Shown: positions 17,667-26,756, counted from the first letter of the stretch. The stretch: DNA of 64,000 nucleotides from Streptomyces sp. NRRL S-1022 (GCF_000720135.1 NZ_JOIU01000008.1:509042-573041), one strand, 5' to 3'. Numbers and translations are program-made. The notes: generated from the letters alone by a model not told the origin.

Positions 17667-17954
17667 ATGTGCGGAGCGAAGGCCGGTGGCCCCGACGCAT
17701 CGACGATCAAGCCCGGTGAGACCACGATCCAGGGCCAGGTGACCCGCGACGGAGAACCGGTGGTCGGCTACGTCCGGCTGCTGGACTCGACCGGCGAGTT
17801 CACCGCGGAGGTCCCCACCTCCGCGACCGGTCAGTTCCGCTTCTACGCGGCCGAGGGCACGTGGACGGTCCGCGCGCTGGTGCCCGGCGCGACGGCCGAC
17901 CGCACGGTCGTCGCCCAGGAGGGCGGTCTGGCGGAGGTCGCCATCGCGGTCTGA
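17667..17954 (+). CDS. sseC: DUF1416 protein SseC
   Basis: A 95-residue protein starting MCGAKAGGPD, with a conserved Cys at position 2, followed by an immunoglobulin-like or carboxypeptidase-regulatory-like beta fold (GQVTRDGEPVVGYVRLLD). In mycobacteria the same pair cysA2-sseC occurs, which supports a role in sulfur transfer or rhodanese partnering; the mechanism is not known. AGGAG lies seven bases before ATG 17667. A TTG two codons upstream is less likely. A strong hairpin ends the operon. Confidence 0.85.
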   Translation: MCGAKAGGPDASTIKPGETTIQGQVTRDGEPVVGYVRLLDSTGEFTAEVPTSATGQFRFYAAEGTWTVRALVPGATADRTVVAQEGGLAEVAIAV

Positions 17955-17974
17955 GCGGACTCTGTGACGGCTGA

Positions 17975-18018
17975 GGGCCGCACCCCCTGGGTTGGACACC
18001 GGCGGGGGTGCGGCCCTT
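17975..18018 (+). terminator. Terminator of the cysA-sseC operon
   Basis: GGGCCGCACCCCC (17975-17987) pairs perfectly with GGGGGTGCGGCCC (18004-18016) around a 16-base loop and is followed by TT. It lies between convergent genes and could serve both. Confidence 0.8.
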
Positions 18019-18061
18019 CGGCTCGGTACAAGCGCTTCGGCGTCTTCTGCCGCCGGGATCG

Positions 18062-19264
18062 CTAGCCCAGGGTGCGGCCCAGGGCCCAGACCACCGGTGC
18101 CGCCGCCGACAGCGGCAGGGCCACGCCCGCCGTGAAGTGGACGAAGCGGGACGGGTAGTCGTAGGCGGCGACCCGGTGTCCGATCAGGGCGCACGCCCCG
18201 GCGGCGGCGCCCAGCAGCGCGCCCTTCGTGCCGAAGCCGGTCATGTCGCCCGCCGCGATGCCCGCGCCCGCCGCCGCCAGCAGGGCGACGACGACCGAGG
18301 CCGGGGTGGGCAGGGGCAGGGCGCGGGCCAGGACGGCGACCGCCACCGCCGCAGCGCCGACGGAGACCTCGTGCGGGCCGGCGGCCAGGTAGCCCGTGGC
18401 CAGCACCGAGAGCGCCGCCGAGGTGACCGTGGCCATCAGGCCGTACATCCGCTCGTCCGGCGAGGCGTGGGAGCGCAGCTGGAGGACGAGGGAGAGCAGG
18501 ACCCAGAGGCCGAGCGGGCCGAGGATGGCCACCAGGGCGTGGTCCCGGCCGGCGGCGAGGACCGCCACGTCGGCCGTCAGCGCGCCCGCGAAGGCGAGGG
18601 CGATGCCCTGCCGGGCGGGCCACATGCCGTTCAGCCGGAACCAGCCCGCGGCCGTCACCGCCTGGAGCAGCACGAGCGGTACGACGAGGGCGTACGAGGC
18701 GATGGGGGCCGTCGCGGCCAGCAGCAGGCCCAGGACGGCGGTGAGCAGCGCCGGCTGCATGCCGGGCTCGATGATCGGGGAGCGGCCCTCCAGGCGGGCC
18801 CGCTGGGCGTCGGTGACCCGCGCGTTGCCGGCGAGCGTGGCGGGACCATAGGAGGGCTCGCCCTCCTCCGGTTCAGCCGCCGCCGCGACGGGTGCCGGGG
18901 CAGGGGCGGGGGCGGGCGCCGGTGCGTACGTTCCGGGGTACGGGTCCGGGTACTGCTGAGACTGCTGGGACTGGGGCTGCTGGTACGGCGGCTCGTACTG
19001 CTGCTGGTACGGCTGCTCGTACGACTGGTCGTACTGCTGGGCGTACTGCTGCTGGTACCCCTGCTGCTGTTGCTGTCCCGGCAGGTACGCCGTCTCCGCC
19101 TGCACCGGCGCGTGCGTCTGCGTCTCCCAGGTCTGGCCCTGCCACTGCTGGGTCTGTTCCGGGTCGTGGCCGGGCCCGCCGTGGTGCGCGTCCTGCGCGG
19201 GCCACTGCTGCCGGTAGGGGTCGTGGCCCTCGTAGGGGCCGCCCTGGTAAGGCTGGTCGGTCAT
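18062..19264 (-). CDS. Membrane protein with a Gln/Tyr/Pro-rich N-terminal region
   Basis: A 400-residue protein. Residues 1-135 are low complexity, rich in Gln, Tyr and Pro, including runs such as QQQQQGYQQQYAQQYDQSYE and an (AP)n stretch. The C-terminal 220 residues hold about eight hydrophobic helices. No catalytic motif is seen and the family is not recognised. Its ATG lies four bases after the MoaD-like stop codon, with GGAGGG inside the end of that gene, so the two are coupled. The low-complexity part could be an interaction or condensate-forming segment; that is speculation. Confidence 0.75.
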   Translation of the reverse strand: MTDQPYQGGPYEGHDPYRQQWPAQDAHHGGPGHDPEQTQQWQGQTWETQTHAPVQAETAYLPGQQQQQGYQQQYAQQYDQSYEQPYQQQYEPPYQQPQSQQSQQYPDPYPGTYAPAPAPAPAPAPVAAAAEPEEGEPSYGPATLAGNARVTDAQRARLEGRSPIIEPGMQPALLTAVLGLLLAATAPIASYALVVPLVLLQAVTAAGWFRLNGMWPARQGIALAFAGALTADVAVLAAGRDHALVAILGPLGLWVLLSLVLQLRSHASPDERMYGLMATVTSAALSVLATGYLAAGPHEVSVGAAAVAVAVLARALPLPTPASVVVALLAAAGAGIAAGDMTGFGTKGALLGAAAGACALIGHRVAAYDYPSRFVHFTAGVALPLSAAAPVVWALGRTLG

Positions 19265-19267
19265 CGC

Positions 19268-19522
19268 TCACCCTCCTGCGAACGGCGGGAGCACCTCGAC
19301 CGTGCCGCCCTCGGCCAGCCGTACCGTCTCATGCGCGCGGGTCCCGACGGGGTCGCCGTCGACGAGGAAGGAGCATCGCTGGAGCACGCGCGTCAGCTCA
19401 CCGGGGTGGAGCGCGCGCACGTCGGCCAGCGCGCCGGCCAGTGTGTCCGCCTCGTGCGGCTCCTCGGCGACCCCGGCCGCGGCCTTGGCTGCGGCCCAGT
19501 AGCGCACCGTGACCTTGGGCAT
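19268..19522 (-). CDS. MoaD/ThiS-family sulfur carrier protein
   Basis: An 84-residue ubiquitin-fold protein ending in the diagnostic Gly-Gly (PPFAGG), which would be adenylated and thiocarboxylated to carry sulfur for molybdopterin, thiamine or cysteine synthesis. It starts MPKVTVRYWAAAKAAAGV; GAGG lies about six bases before this ATG, while a TTG four codons earlier lacks one. It overlaps functionally with the membrane protein downstream. The nearby rhodanese operon is a possible source of sulfur, but which pathway it serves is not shown by the sequence. Confidence 0.85.
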   Translation of the reverse strand: MPKVTVRYWAAAKAAAGVAEEPHEADTLAGALADVRALHPGELTRVLQRCSFLVDGDPVGTRAHETVRLAEGGTVEVLPPFAGG

Positions 19523-19578
19523 CTGAATCCTCAATCGACGGCAAACAAGAAAAACGACTAAAGACAGTGTGAGGCAGG

Positions 19579-20448
19579 CTAGCCCGCCGCCGACACCGCC
19601 CAGCCCCCGATCCGGGCCATCAGGGCGTCGTCGGCCGCGTTCTCGGCGTGGCCCATGCCCGGTTCGACCCAGAGAGCGGCGCGGCCGCCGGCCGCCTCGG
19701 CGAGCATCCGGGGATGGTCCAGCGGGAAGTAGCCGTCCCGGTCGCCGTGCACGATGAGCAGGGGCGTCGGGGCGATCCGCGGGACGGCCTGCACCGGGGA
19801 GAGCGGGACGGGGTCCCAGTCGCGGTGGTGGATGCGGGTGCGCAGGCCGTAGCGGCCGACCAGGCGGCCTTCGGGGCGGGTGACCAGCCAGTGCAGGCGG
19901 CGCATGGGGGCCGTGCCCCGGTAGTACCAGCGGGCGGGTGCGCTGACGGAGACGACGGCGTCCGTGCCGCCGTACAGGGCAGCGTGCCGCAGGACCACCG
20001 AGCCGCCCATGGAGAAGCCGACGGTCACCACGCGCCGGTGCCCGAGGCCGCGGGCCCAGTCGACGGCGGCGGCCAGGTCCAGCACCTCCTTGTCACCGAC
20101 CGTGGAGCGGCCGCCGGAGCGGCCGTGGCCGCGGAAGGAGAAGGTGACGACCGCGCCGAGGTCGCGCAGCACGGCCGCCACCCGGCGCACGTGCGGGCGG
20201 TCCACGTCCCCGGTGAAGCCGTGGGCGATCACGAACACCAGGTCACGGGAGGGCGGCCGGGAGGCGTCGGACCGTGCTCCGTGTGCCGCGGACCCGGGAT
20301 CGTATACGGCGGACCCGGGATCGTATACGGAATCGATCGCAATTCCGTCGGCCGTGCGCAGGAACGTCCGGATAAGGCCCCGTCTGCCTGTCTCGTCATC
20401 CGGACGGACGGTGGAACGTGCCTCACGACCTGCCGAACGGTTGCTCAT
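19579..20448 (-). CDS. Alpha/beta-hydrolase
   Basis: A 289-residue alpha/beta-hydrolase. The oxyanion segment is AHGFTGDVDRPH, the nucleophile elbow is GFSMGGS, and the late Asp and His are in HGDRDGYFP and GMGHAEN. It resembles lysophospholipase- or esterase-like proteins; the substrate is unknown. Residues about 40-53 contain a 7-residue tandem repeat (VYDPGSA twice) encoded by a 21-bp duplication, in a loop before the first core strand. It is divergent from glnR. Confidence 0.85.
   Translation of the reverse strand: MSNRSAGREARSTVRPDDETGRRGLIRTFLRTADGIAIDSVYDPGSAVYDPGSAAHGARSDASRPPSRDLVFVIAHGFTGDVDRPHVRRVAAVLRDLGAVVTFSFRGHGRSGGRSTVGDKEVLDLAAAVDWARGLGHRRVVTVGFSMGGSVVLRHAALYGGTDAVVSVSAPARWYYRGTAPMRRLHWLVTRPEGRLVGRYGLRTRIHHRDWDPVPLSPVQAVPRIAPTPLLIVHGDRDGYFPLDHPRMLAEAAGGRAALWVEPGMGHAENAADDALMARIGGWAVSAAG
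20288..20329. repeat. 21-bp tandem duplication inside the alpha/beta-hydrolase gene
   Basis: Two adjacent 21-bp copies (20288-20308 and 20309-20329) share the core GGACCCGGGATCGTATACG. They are in frame and add seven residues, so the gene stays open. Copy number may vary between strains. Confidence 0.85.
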
Positions 20449-20470
20449 GTGGGCTATTCTGCTGGGCAGA

Positions 20471-20502
20471 GGACTCGGGCAGCGTAGCCCCCGGGTCCTT
20501 TT
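20471..20502 (+). terminator. Hairpin with T tract in the glnR upstream region
   Basis: GGACTCGGG (20471-20479) pairs with CCCGGGTCC (20490-20498), one pair being G-T, and is followed directly by TTTT. It lies between the divergent hydrolase and glnR, about 130 bp before the glnR start, facing glnR. It could be an attenuator of glnR or a terminator for a short transcript. Confidence 0.5.
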
Positions 20503-20628
20503 GTGCTTTCGGAAGCGTTGTATACGAAGCGGGAAACCTCAGGTGACCGCCGGTGTACGGGGCCTTCGGGATCGCAGGGCAGTACCCGTCCGCACAGTCC
20601 TCGCAGGGACCGAGGAGGAACCAGACGT

Positions 20629-21408
20629 ATGAGTTCTCTGCTGCTCCTGACCAACGCCCTCCAGCCGTCGACGGAGGTGCTCCCGGCCCTCGGCCTGCTC
20701 CTGCACAACGTGCGGGTGGCCCCCGCGGAGGGGCCCGCCCTGGTCGACACCCCCGGCGCCGACGTCATCCTCGTCGACGGCCGCCGCGACCTTCCGCAGG
20801 TCCGCAGCCTGTGCCAGCTGCTGCGCTCCACCGGCCCCGGCTGTCCGCTGCTCCTCGTCGTCACCGAGGGCGGCCTCGCCGCCGTCACCGCCGACTGGGG
20901 CATCGACGACGTGCTGCTGGACACCGCCGGCCCCGCCGAGGTGGAGGCGCGGCTGCGGCTCGCCATGGGCCGCCAGCAGATCGTCAACGACGACTCGCCC
21001 ATGGAGATCCGCAACGGTGACCTCTCGGTGGACGAGGCGACGTACAGCGCGAAGCTGAAGGGCCGGGTCCTGGACCTGACCTTCAAGGAGTTCGAGCTGC
21101 TCAAATACCTCGCCCAGCACCCGGGCCGGGTCTTCACCCGCGCCCAGCTGCTCCAGGAGGTGTGGGGCTACGACTACTTCGGCGGCACCCGCACGGTCGA
21201 CGTGCACGTACGACGGCTGCGCGCCAAGCTCGGCCCCGAGCACGAGTCGCTGATCGGAACCGTCCGGAACGTCGGTTATCGATTCGTGACGCCCGAGAAG
21301 CCCGACCGCTCCGCCGAGGACGCCAAGGCCAAGGCCGGCCGGGCAAAGCCGGAGGATGCGGACACAACCGCCGTCCTGGACGGCACCGAGCTGCACGTCG
21401 AGGCCTGA
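20629..21408 (+). CDS. glnR: GlnR, global nitrogen regulator (OmpR-type)
   Basis: A 259-residue OmpR-family protein. The receiver-like domain (1-120, starting [20 protein letters not shown]) has ILVDGRRD at the site of phosphorylation. The winged helix at about 140-225 is complete ([31 protein letters not shown]). No kinase gene is adjacent; GlnR is an orphan, phosphorylation-independent regulator that activates ammonium assimilation genes under nitrogen limitation. GAGGAGG lies about 12 bases before the ATG. The sequence matches my memory of the S. coelicolor protein. Confidence 0.93.
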   Translation: MSSLLLLTNALQPSTEVLPALGLLLHNVRVAPAEGPALVDTPGADVILVDGRRDLPQVRSLCQLLRSTGPGCPLLLVVTEGGLAAVTADWGIDDVLLDTAGPAEVEARLRLAMGRQQIVNDDSPMEIRNGDLSVDEATYSAKLKGRVLDLTFKEFELLKYLAQHPGRVFTRAQLLQEVWGYDYFGGTRTVDVHVRRLRAKLGPEHESLIGTVRNVGYRFVTPEKPDRSAEDAKAKAGRAKPEDADTTAVLDGTELHVEA

Positions 21409-21512
21409 GCGGACACGCCGACGCACGGGCGGTGTCCGGACGGGCATCGTCCCGCACAGCCGCCATGTGATACGCCCTGCCCGGGGCGGGTCAATCCGCG
21501 TAGACTCCGCGC

Positions 21513-22535
21513 GTGGCGAAGGTGACTCGGGATGACGTGGCACGGCTGGCTGGTACCTCCACCGCCGTCGTCAGTTATGTCATCAACAACGGACCCCGGC
21601 CGGTCGCCCCGGCCACGCGCGAGCGTGTCCTCGCGGCGATCAAGGAACTGGGGTACCGGCCCGACCGGGTCGCCCAGGCGATGGCCTCCCGGCGCACCGA
21701 CCTCATAGGCCTCATCATCCCCGACGCCCGCCAGCCCTTCTTCGGCGAGATGGCGCACGCGGTCGAACAGGCCGCCTCCGAGCGCGGGAAGATGGTCCTG
21801 GTCGGCAACACCGACTACATCGGCGAGCGCGAGGTGCACTATCTGCGCGCCTTCCTCGGCATGCGCGTCTCGGGCCTGATCCTCGTCTCCCACGCCCTGA
21901 ACGACCTCGCCGCCGCCGAGATCGACGCCTGGGACGCCCGGGTGGTGCTGCTGCACGAGCGTCCGGAGGCCATCGACGACGTCGCCGTGGTGACCGACGA
22001 CCTCGGCGGCGCCCAGCTGGCCGTGCGCCACCTGCTGGAGCACGGGTACGACTACGTCGCCTGCATGGGCGGCACCGCGCAGACGCCGGCCGTCGGCGAC
22101 CCGGTCTCCGACCACGTGGAGGGCTGGAAGCGGGCCATGGCCGAGGCGGGCCTGCCCACCGAGGGCCGGCTGTTCGAGGCGCCGTACAACCGGTACGACG
22201 CCTACCGCGTGGCCCTGGAGGTCCTGTCCGGGCCCCACCGGCCGCCCGCGATCTTCTGCTCCACCGACGACCAGGCCATCGGCCTGCTGCGGGCCGCGCG
22301 CGAACTGCGCATCGACGTGCCCGGGCAGCTGGGGGTGGCCGGGTTCGACGACATCAAGGAGGCCGCGCTCGCCGACCCGCCGCTGACCACGGTCGCCTCC
22401 GACCGCTCGGCGATGGCCCGGGCGGCGGTCGACCTGGTGCTGGACGACGGGCTGCGGGTCGCCGGGTCCCGGCGCGAGCGGCTGAAGACGTTCCCGTCCC
22501 GGCTGGTGCTGCGCACCAGCTGCGGCTGTACCTGA
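21513..22535 (+). CDS. LacI-family transcriptional regulator
   Basis: A 340-residue LacI protein: helix-turn-helix at residues 3-24 ([20 protein letters not shown]), hinge helix ([13 protein letters not shown]) and a periplasmic-binding-like sensor domain. No sugar operon is beside it, so the effector is unknown. TAGACT at 21501-21506 ends six bases before the GTG start, so it may be leaderless. A T-rich terminator follows immediately. Confidence 0.92.
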   Translation: MAKVTRDDVARLAGTSTAVVSYVINNGPRPVAPATRERVLAAIKELGYRPDRVAQAMASRRTDLIGLIIPDARQPFFGEMAHAVEQAASERGKMVLVGNTDYIGEREVHYLRAFLGMRVSGLILVSHALNDLAAAEIDAWDARVVLLHERPEAIDDVAVVTDDLGGAQLAVRHLLEHGYDYVACMGGTAQTPAVGDPVSDHVEGWKRAMAEAGLPTEGRLFEAPYNRYDAYRVALEVLSGPHRPPAIFCSTDDQAIGLLRAARELRIDVPGQLGVAGFDDIKEAALADPPLTTVASDRSAMARAAVDLVLDDGLRVAGSRRERLKTFPSRLVLRTSCGCT

Positions 22536-22541
22536 CCTGGG

Positions 22542-22567
22542 GGCGCGCCCCCGAGGGCGCGCCTTTA
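22542..22567 (+). terminator. Intrinsic terminator after the LacI gene
   Basis: GGCGCGCC (22542-22549) pairs with GGCGCGCC (22556-22563) over CCCGAG and is followed by TTTA. Confidence 0.85.
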
Positions 22568-22596
22568 TATCGGGCAAACGAGGTTCTGCCGGGCTT

Positions 22597-22629
22597 CTCA
22601 GGGAGCACTCAGGCAGCTCTCATGGTCGC
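22597..22629 (+). promoter_or_regulatory. Three 11-bp direct repeats before the HtrA-like protease gene
   Basis: CTCAGGGAGCA, CTCAGGCAGCT and CTCATGGTCGC follow one another at 11-bp spacing. Such phased repeats are the usual binding pattern of OmpR/PhoB-type response regulators. The site is 17-49 bp before the protease ATG, and a response regulator gene (cssR-like) lies 1.4 kb downstream. Confidence 0.5.
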
Positions 22630-22645
22630 GGGGGACTCTCTACTC

Positions 22646-23632
22646 ATGACCGAGAGCCAGGGCACCCACGAGCAGCCGCACTCCTTCTCCGCCCCCGTGC
22701 ACCCCGAGTGGCCGCCCCCGCCGCCGTACCAGCCGGGAACGGAACCCGCTCCGCACCGGAAGAAGCGGACGCGGGGCCCGGTGGGCCTGCTCGCGGCGGT
22801 CGCGATCGTCGCGGCGGCGGTCGGCGGCGGCACCGCCTACGCCTTCCAGGAGCTGACCGGCAAGGACACGGTCGCCACCGCCGGGAGCAGCACCACCGTG
22901 GTGCCGGCCGGCAAGCGCGGTGACGTCGCCGCCATAGCCGCCGCGGTCAGCCCCAGCGTGGTCGAGATCAACGCGTCCCTCGCGGACGGCTCCTCCACCG
23001 GCTCCGGCGTGATCATCACATCGGGCGGCGAGATCGTCACCAACAACCACGTCGTCTCCGGCGCCTCCTCGATCAAGGTGCGCACCAGCGAGGGCAAGAG
23101 CTACACCGCCGAGGTGGTCGGCACCGACAGCTCCAAGGACCTGGCGCTGATCAAGCTGCGGGGCGCCTCCGGTCTGAAGCCGGCCGCGCTCGGCGACTCC
23201 AGCGGTGTCCAGGTGGGCGACACGGTCGTCGCGATCGGCTCCCCCGAGGGCCTGACCGGCACCGTCACCAGCGGCATCGTCTCCGCCCTCGACCGGGACG
23301 TCACCGTCTCCACCGACGAGAACCAGGGCCAGGGACAGGGCGGCGACGGACAGTGGCCGTTCCAGTTCGGCGGCCGTCAGTTCAACGGCGACACCGGCTC
23401 GTCGACCACCACCTACAAGGCCATCCAGACCGACGCGTCCCTCAACCCCGGCAACTCCGGCGGCGCCCTGATCGACGCGAGCGGTCACGTCATCGGCATC
23501 AACTCCGCGATGTACTCCAGCGCGCAGGCCTCCTCGTCCTCGGACGCGGGCAGCATCGGCCTCGGCTTCGCGATCCCCATCGACACTGTCAGGTCCGACC
23601 TCGCCAAGCTGCGTGCGGGCTCCGGCAGTTAG
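22646..23632 (+). CDS. HtrA/DegP-like membrane-anchored serine protease
   Basis: A 328-residue protein. Residues 1-44 are a Pro-rich cytoplasmic segment, residues 46-67 a membrane helix, and the rest an extracytoplasmic trypsin-like domain with the triad His135 (TNNHVV), Asp165 (SSKDLALIKL) and Ser271 (NPGNSGGAL). No PDZ domain follows, unlike full HtrA. A Gln/Gly-rich insert lies at 226-250. Such proteases degrade misfolded secreted proteins. It stands next to a two-component system of the CssRS type that controls HtrA proteases in S. lividans. An upstream Met at 22622 is possible but lies within the direct repeats. Confidence 0.88.
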   Translation: MTESQGTHEQPHSFSAPVHPEWPPPPPYQPGTEPAPHRKKRTRGPVGLLAAVAIVAAAVGGGTAYAFQELTGKDTVATAGSSTTVVPAGKRGDVAAIAAAVSPSVVEINASLADGSSTGSGVIITSGGEIVTNNHVVSGASSIKVRTSEGKSYTAEVVGTDSSKDLALIKLRGASGLKPAALGDSSGVQVGDTVVAIGSPEGLTGTVTSGIVSALDRDVTVSTDENQGQGQGGDGQWPFQFGGRQFNGDTGSSTTTYKAIQTDASLNPGNSGGALIDASGHVIGINSAMYSSAQASSSSDAGSIGLGFAIPIDTVRSDLAKLRAGSGS

Positions 23633-23656
23633 CAACACGAGTGCAAGGAGCAGGTC

Positions 23657-23878
23657 ATGATCAAGCACATTCCCCACCGGTTCGCCGAACGCGGTCCCGC
23701 GGGCCTCACCCTGGCCCTGTCCATCGTGTCCGAACTGCACGTGCCCGTTCCGGCCCCCCGCGCCCCCGAGGTGGCGGCCGTGACGCCGGTGCCCCAGCTG
23801 ATGGGCCTGCGCACCTCCGCCGCCCGCCCGCACCGCCGCAAGGTCCCGCTGCACCGCCTGACCATGGTCGCCGCCTGA
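23657..23878 (+). CDS. Small hypothetical protein
   Basis: A 73-residue ORF with AAGGAG eight bases before its ATG, 24 bp after the protease. It starts MIKHIPHRFAERGPAGLTLA and has a Pro/Val/Ala-rich centre and an Arg/His-rich end. No domain or membrane helix is evident. Its 3' end runs into a 17-bp tandem repeat. The strong ribosome-binding site and position argue that it is translated with the protease; function unknown. Confidence 0.6.
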   Translation: MIKHIPHRFAERGPAGLTLALSIVSELHVPVPAPRAPEVAAVTPVPQLMGLRTSAARPHRRKVPLHRLTMVAA

Positions 23879-23911
23879 CCACGGTCACCGCCTGACCACG
23901 GTCACCGCCTG
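23861..23911. repeat. Three-copy 17-bp tandem repeat
   Basis: ACCATGGTCGCCGCCTG (23861-23877) is followed by two exact copies of ACCACGGTCACCGCCTG (23878-23894 and 23895-23911). The first copy carries the last codons of the small ORF; each later copy again holds an ACCGCCTGA stop context. It looks like slippage-driven duplication of the gene end. Confidence 0.9.
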
Positions 23912-23998
23912 ACCGGCGGACGTGTCCCCGGCCCCCGTACATGGGAGGCTGAGGGACACTGACCGTTTCGTCCACCGCACCCCGAGGATCCCCGAGCG

Positions 23999-24733
23999 AT
24001 GAGTCCCGCCGAAGGCGACCGCGACCCCCAGCGCATCCTGATCGTCGACGACGAGCCGGCCGTGCGCGAGGCCCTCCAGCGCAGCCTCGCCTTCGAGGGG
24101 TACGGCACCGAGGTCGCCGTGGACGGCGCGGACGCCCTGGAGAAGGCCACGGCCTACCGGCCGGACCTGGTCGTGCTGGACATCCAGATGCCCCGCATGG
24201 ACGGCCTGACGGCGGCCCGCCGCATCCGGGGGGCGGGCGACACTACCCCGATCCTGATGCTCACCGCCCGCGACACGGTCGGCGACCGGGTCACCGGCCT
24301 GGACGCGGGCGCCGACGACTACCTGGTCAAGCCCTTCGAACTGGACGAGCTGTTCGCCCGTATCCGGGCCCTGCTGCGCCGCAGTTCGTACGCGGTGGCG
24401 GTGTCCGCCCAGGCCCAGGAGGACGAGGCGCTCACCTACGGCGACCTGCGCATGGACCTCGCGACCCGGGAGGTGACGCGCGGCGGCCGGCCGGTCGAGC
24501 TGACCCGCACCGAGTTCACCCTGCTGGAGATGTTCATGGCTCACCCGCGCCAGGTGCTCACCCGTGAGCAGATCCTGAAGGCGGTGTGGGGCTTCGACTT
24601 CGAACCCTCCTCCAACTCGCTCGACGTCTACGTGATGTACCTGCGCCGCAAGACCGAGGCCGGCGGCGAGCCCCGGCTGGTGCACACCGTCCGCGGGGTG
24701 GGCTACGTCCTGCGGCAGGGCGGCGCCGAGTGA
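23999..24733 (+). CDS. cssR: OmpR-family response regulator (CssR/MprA type)
   Basis: A 244-residue response regulator. The receiver has acidic D17/D18, phospho-acceptor Asp61 ([13 protein letters not shown]) and the Lys in YLVKPFE. The C-terminal winged helix ([31 protein letters not shown]) is complete. The stop overlaps the kinase start (GTGA). Neighbouring an HtrA-like protease gene, as in S. lividans CssRS, it probably controls the secretion-stress response; the name rests on synteny and memory. Confidence 0.88.
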   Translation: MSPAEGDRDPQRILIVDDEPAVREALQRSLAFEGYGTEVAVDGADALEKATAYRPDLVVLDIQMPRMDGLTAARRIRGAGDTTPILMLTARDTVGDRVTGLDAGADDYLVKPFELDELFARIRALLRRSSYAVAVSAQAQEDEALTYGDLRMDLATREVTRGGRPVELTRTEFTLLEMFMAHPRQVLTREQILKAVWGFDFEPSSNSLDVYVMYLRRKTEAGGEPRLVHTVRGVGYVLRQGGAE

Positions 24734-26214
24734 ACCGGCTGGCCCGCCGGTACCGGGCCCTGCCGCTGCGGGCACGGCTGGCCATGCTGGTCGCGGCGGC
24801 GGTGGCGTTCGCGGTGGCGGCGGTCTCGGTGACGTGCTGGTTCATCGTGGAGCGCAAGCTGTACAACCAGCTCGACCTGGATCTGCAGAAGTCCCTGCGC
24901 AACAGCACCCAGATGGACCAGTTGCAGTTCACCCTCGACCACTGCACGGACACCCCGCAGGCCAACGGCTTCTTCCGGGACCGGTACTCGCAGCTGGTCA
25001 TGGAGGACGGCAAGGTCTGCCTCTTCGGGGGCGCCTCCGGGAAGATCAAGGTCCTCCAGACCGACAAGACGGAGATCAAGGACCTCGACCCCGACAACAA
25101 CGTCTTGTACTTCCGCAACGGCACGGACGACGAGGGCAACGAACTGCGGGTGCTCACCAAGCCCATCGGCGCCACCGCGACCGTGACCGGCGGGCGCGGG
25201 CCCAACGTGGGCGTGCTCGTCGCCGCACCGCTGAAGACCACGCAGAAGACCCTCAACGACCTCGCGCTGATCCTGCTCCTGGTGTCCGCCGTCGGTGTCG
25301 TCGGCGCCGGGGCCGCGGGCCTCGCGGTCGCCCGGGCCGGGCTGCGGCCCGTGGACAGGCTCACCGAGGCCGTGGAGCGCGTGGCCCGCACCGAGGACCT
25401 GACCGTCCGCATCCCCGTCGAGGACGTCAGCGAGGACGAGGTGGCCCGGCTGTCCCGGTCGTTCAACTCGATGACCGCCTCGCTGGCCAGCTCACGTGAC
25501 CTCCAGCAGCAGCTGATCGCGGACGCCGGCCATGAACTCCGTACGCCCCTGACCTCGCTCAGGACGAACATCGAACTGCTCACCCGCAGCGAGGAGACGG
25601 GCCGGCCGATCCCGCCGGAGGACCGCAAGGCGCTGCTCGCCTCGGTGAAGGCGCAGGTGACCGAGCTGGCCGCGCTGATCGGCGACCTGCAGGAGCTGTC
25701 CCGCTCGGAGGGGCAGCGCGGTGAGCGGGTCCAGGTGGTCTCCTTGCAGGACACCGTCGAGGCGGCCCTGCGCCGGGCCCGGCTGCGCGGCCCGGAGCTG
25801 TCGATCATCGCGGACCTGGAGCCCTGGTTCGTCCGGGCGGAGCCGTCCGCGCTGGAGCGGGCGGTCGTCAACATCCTGGACAACGCGGTCAAGTTCAGCC
25901 CGGAGGGCGCCACGGTCGAGGTACGGCTGAGCGGCGGTGTGCTGATGGTCCGCGACCACGGTCCCGGCATCGCCGAGGACGAACTCCCGCACGTATTCGA
26001 CCGCTTCTGGCGCTCCCCCAGCGCCCGCGCCCTGCCGGGCTCCGGCCTCGGCCTGTCCATCGTGGCCCGTACGGTCCGGCAGGCGGGCGGCGCGGTGGCG
26101 CTGGCCCGCGCGGAGGGCGGCGGCACGGTGGCGACGGTACGGCTGCCGGGCGCACCGGTCCCGCCGCCCGAGGCACCGGAGCCGCCCGGGCCGGTGGAGG
26201 CGCCGGCCGGCTGA
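24730..26214 (+). CDS. cssS: Sensor histidine kinase (CssS type)
   Basis: A 494-residue kinase with membrane helices at about 16-40 and 175-200, separated by an extracytoplasmic sensor domain of about 135 residues that contains two Cys. HAMP ([20 protein letters not shown]), H-box ([13 protein letters not shown]) and ATP-binding N and G motifs ([27 protein letters not shown]) are all present. Pro-rich C-terminal tail. It starts with GTG overlapping the cssR stop by four bases, so it is translationally coupled. Likely signal: misfolded secreted protein, by analogy with CssS. Confidence 0.87.
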   Translation: MNRLARRYRALPLRARLAMLVAAAVAFAVAAVSVTCWFIVERKLYNQLDLDLQKSLRNSTQMDQLQFTLDHCTDTPQANGFFRDRYSQLVMEDGKVCLFGGASGKIKVLQTDKTEIKDLDPDNNVLYFRNGTDDEGNELRVLTKPIGATATVTGGRGPNVGVLVAAPLKTTQKTLNDLALILLLVSAVGVVGAGAAGLAVARAGLRPVDRLTEAVERVARTEDLTVRIPVEDVSEDEVARLSRSFNSMTASLASSRDLQQQLIADAGHELRTPLTSLRTNIELLTRSEETGRPIPPEDRKALLASVKAQVTELAALIGDLQELSRSEGQRGERVQVVSLQDTVEAALRRARLRGPELSIIADLEPWFVRAEPSALERAVVNILDNAVKFSPEGATVEVRLSGGVLMVRDHGPGIAEDELPHVFDRFWRSPSARALPGSGLGLSIVARTVRQAGGAVALARAEGGGTVATVRLPGAPVPPPEAPEPPGPVEAPAG

Positions 26215-26221
26215 GGCGGGG

Positions 26222-26731
26222 TCAGGGCCCTTCGTGTGGGCCGGGCCGGGCCTGGTCCTGCTTGGGCAGGGTGCGCAGGCGCTCGATCTGAGTCTGGCTG
26301 AGGTCGTGCGCCCGGCGCATGTGCCGGGTGATCGCCCTCAGCTCGTCCTCGCTGTGGTCGTCCAGCAGGGTCTGCCAGGTCCGGCCGAGGTCGTCCCACA
26401 GCGCGGTGACCCGGGCGAGGCGCTCGGGGACCGGGGTGACCAGGACGCGGCGGCGGTCGTGCCGGTCGGGGGTGCGGGTGACGTAGCCGCCGCGTTCGAG
26501 GCGGTCCACGAGGCGGGTGGCCGAGCCGGTCGTGAGGCCGGTCCGGTCGGCGATCTGCCGGACGGTGAGCGGTTCCGGCTCGGCGGTCAGCAGGCTCAGG
26601 CACTGCACGTCGGTTGGGTGCAGCCCGAGGTGGTCGGCGACAGCCTGGTTGAACAGGACGTACGCGGCCAGGTAGCGCCGGGACTCCAGGGCCAGTTCCT
26701 CGTAGAGGCGGGTCCGGTCGGGGTCGGTCAC
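26222..26731 (-). CDS. MarR-family transcriptional regulator
   Basis: A 169-residue MarR protein with the winged helix at about 45-105 (LTVRQIADRTGLTTGSATRL, RLERGGYVTRTPDRHDRR). The GTG start has AAGGAG seven bases upstream. It is divergent from the NmrA-like gene and two near-identical palindromes lie between them, so it most likely represses both itself and the neighbour. The stop codon is close to the convergent kinase gene. Confidence 0.92.
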   Translation of the reverse strand: MTDPDRTRLYEELALESRRYLAAYVLFNQAVADHLGLHPTDVQCLSLLTAEPEPLTVRQIADRTGLTTGSATRLVDRLERGGYVTRTPDRHDRRRVLVTPVPERLARVTALWDDLGRTWQTLLDDHSEDELRAITRHMRRAHDLSQTQIERLRTLPKQDQARPGPHEGP

Positions 26732-26756
26732 GGCAGGACTCCTTCCCAAAAAATCA

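Noticed and set aside
20503..20628. Upstream Met codon extending glnR
   Set aside because: The conserved GlnR start [11 protein letters not shown] with GAGGAGG lies at 20629; the extension is Arg/Gly-rich and not conserved in memory.
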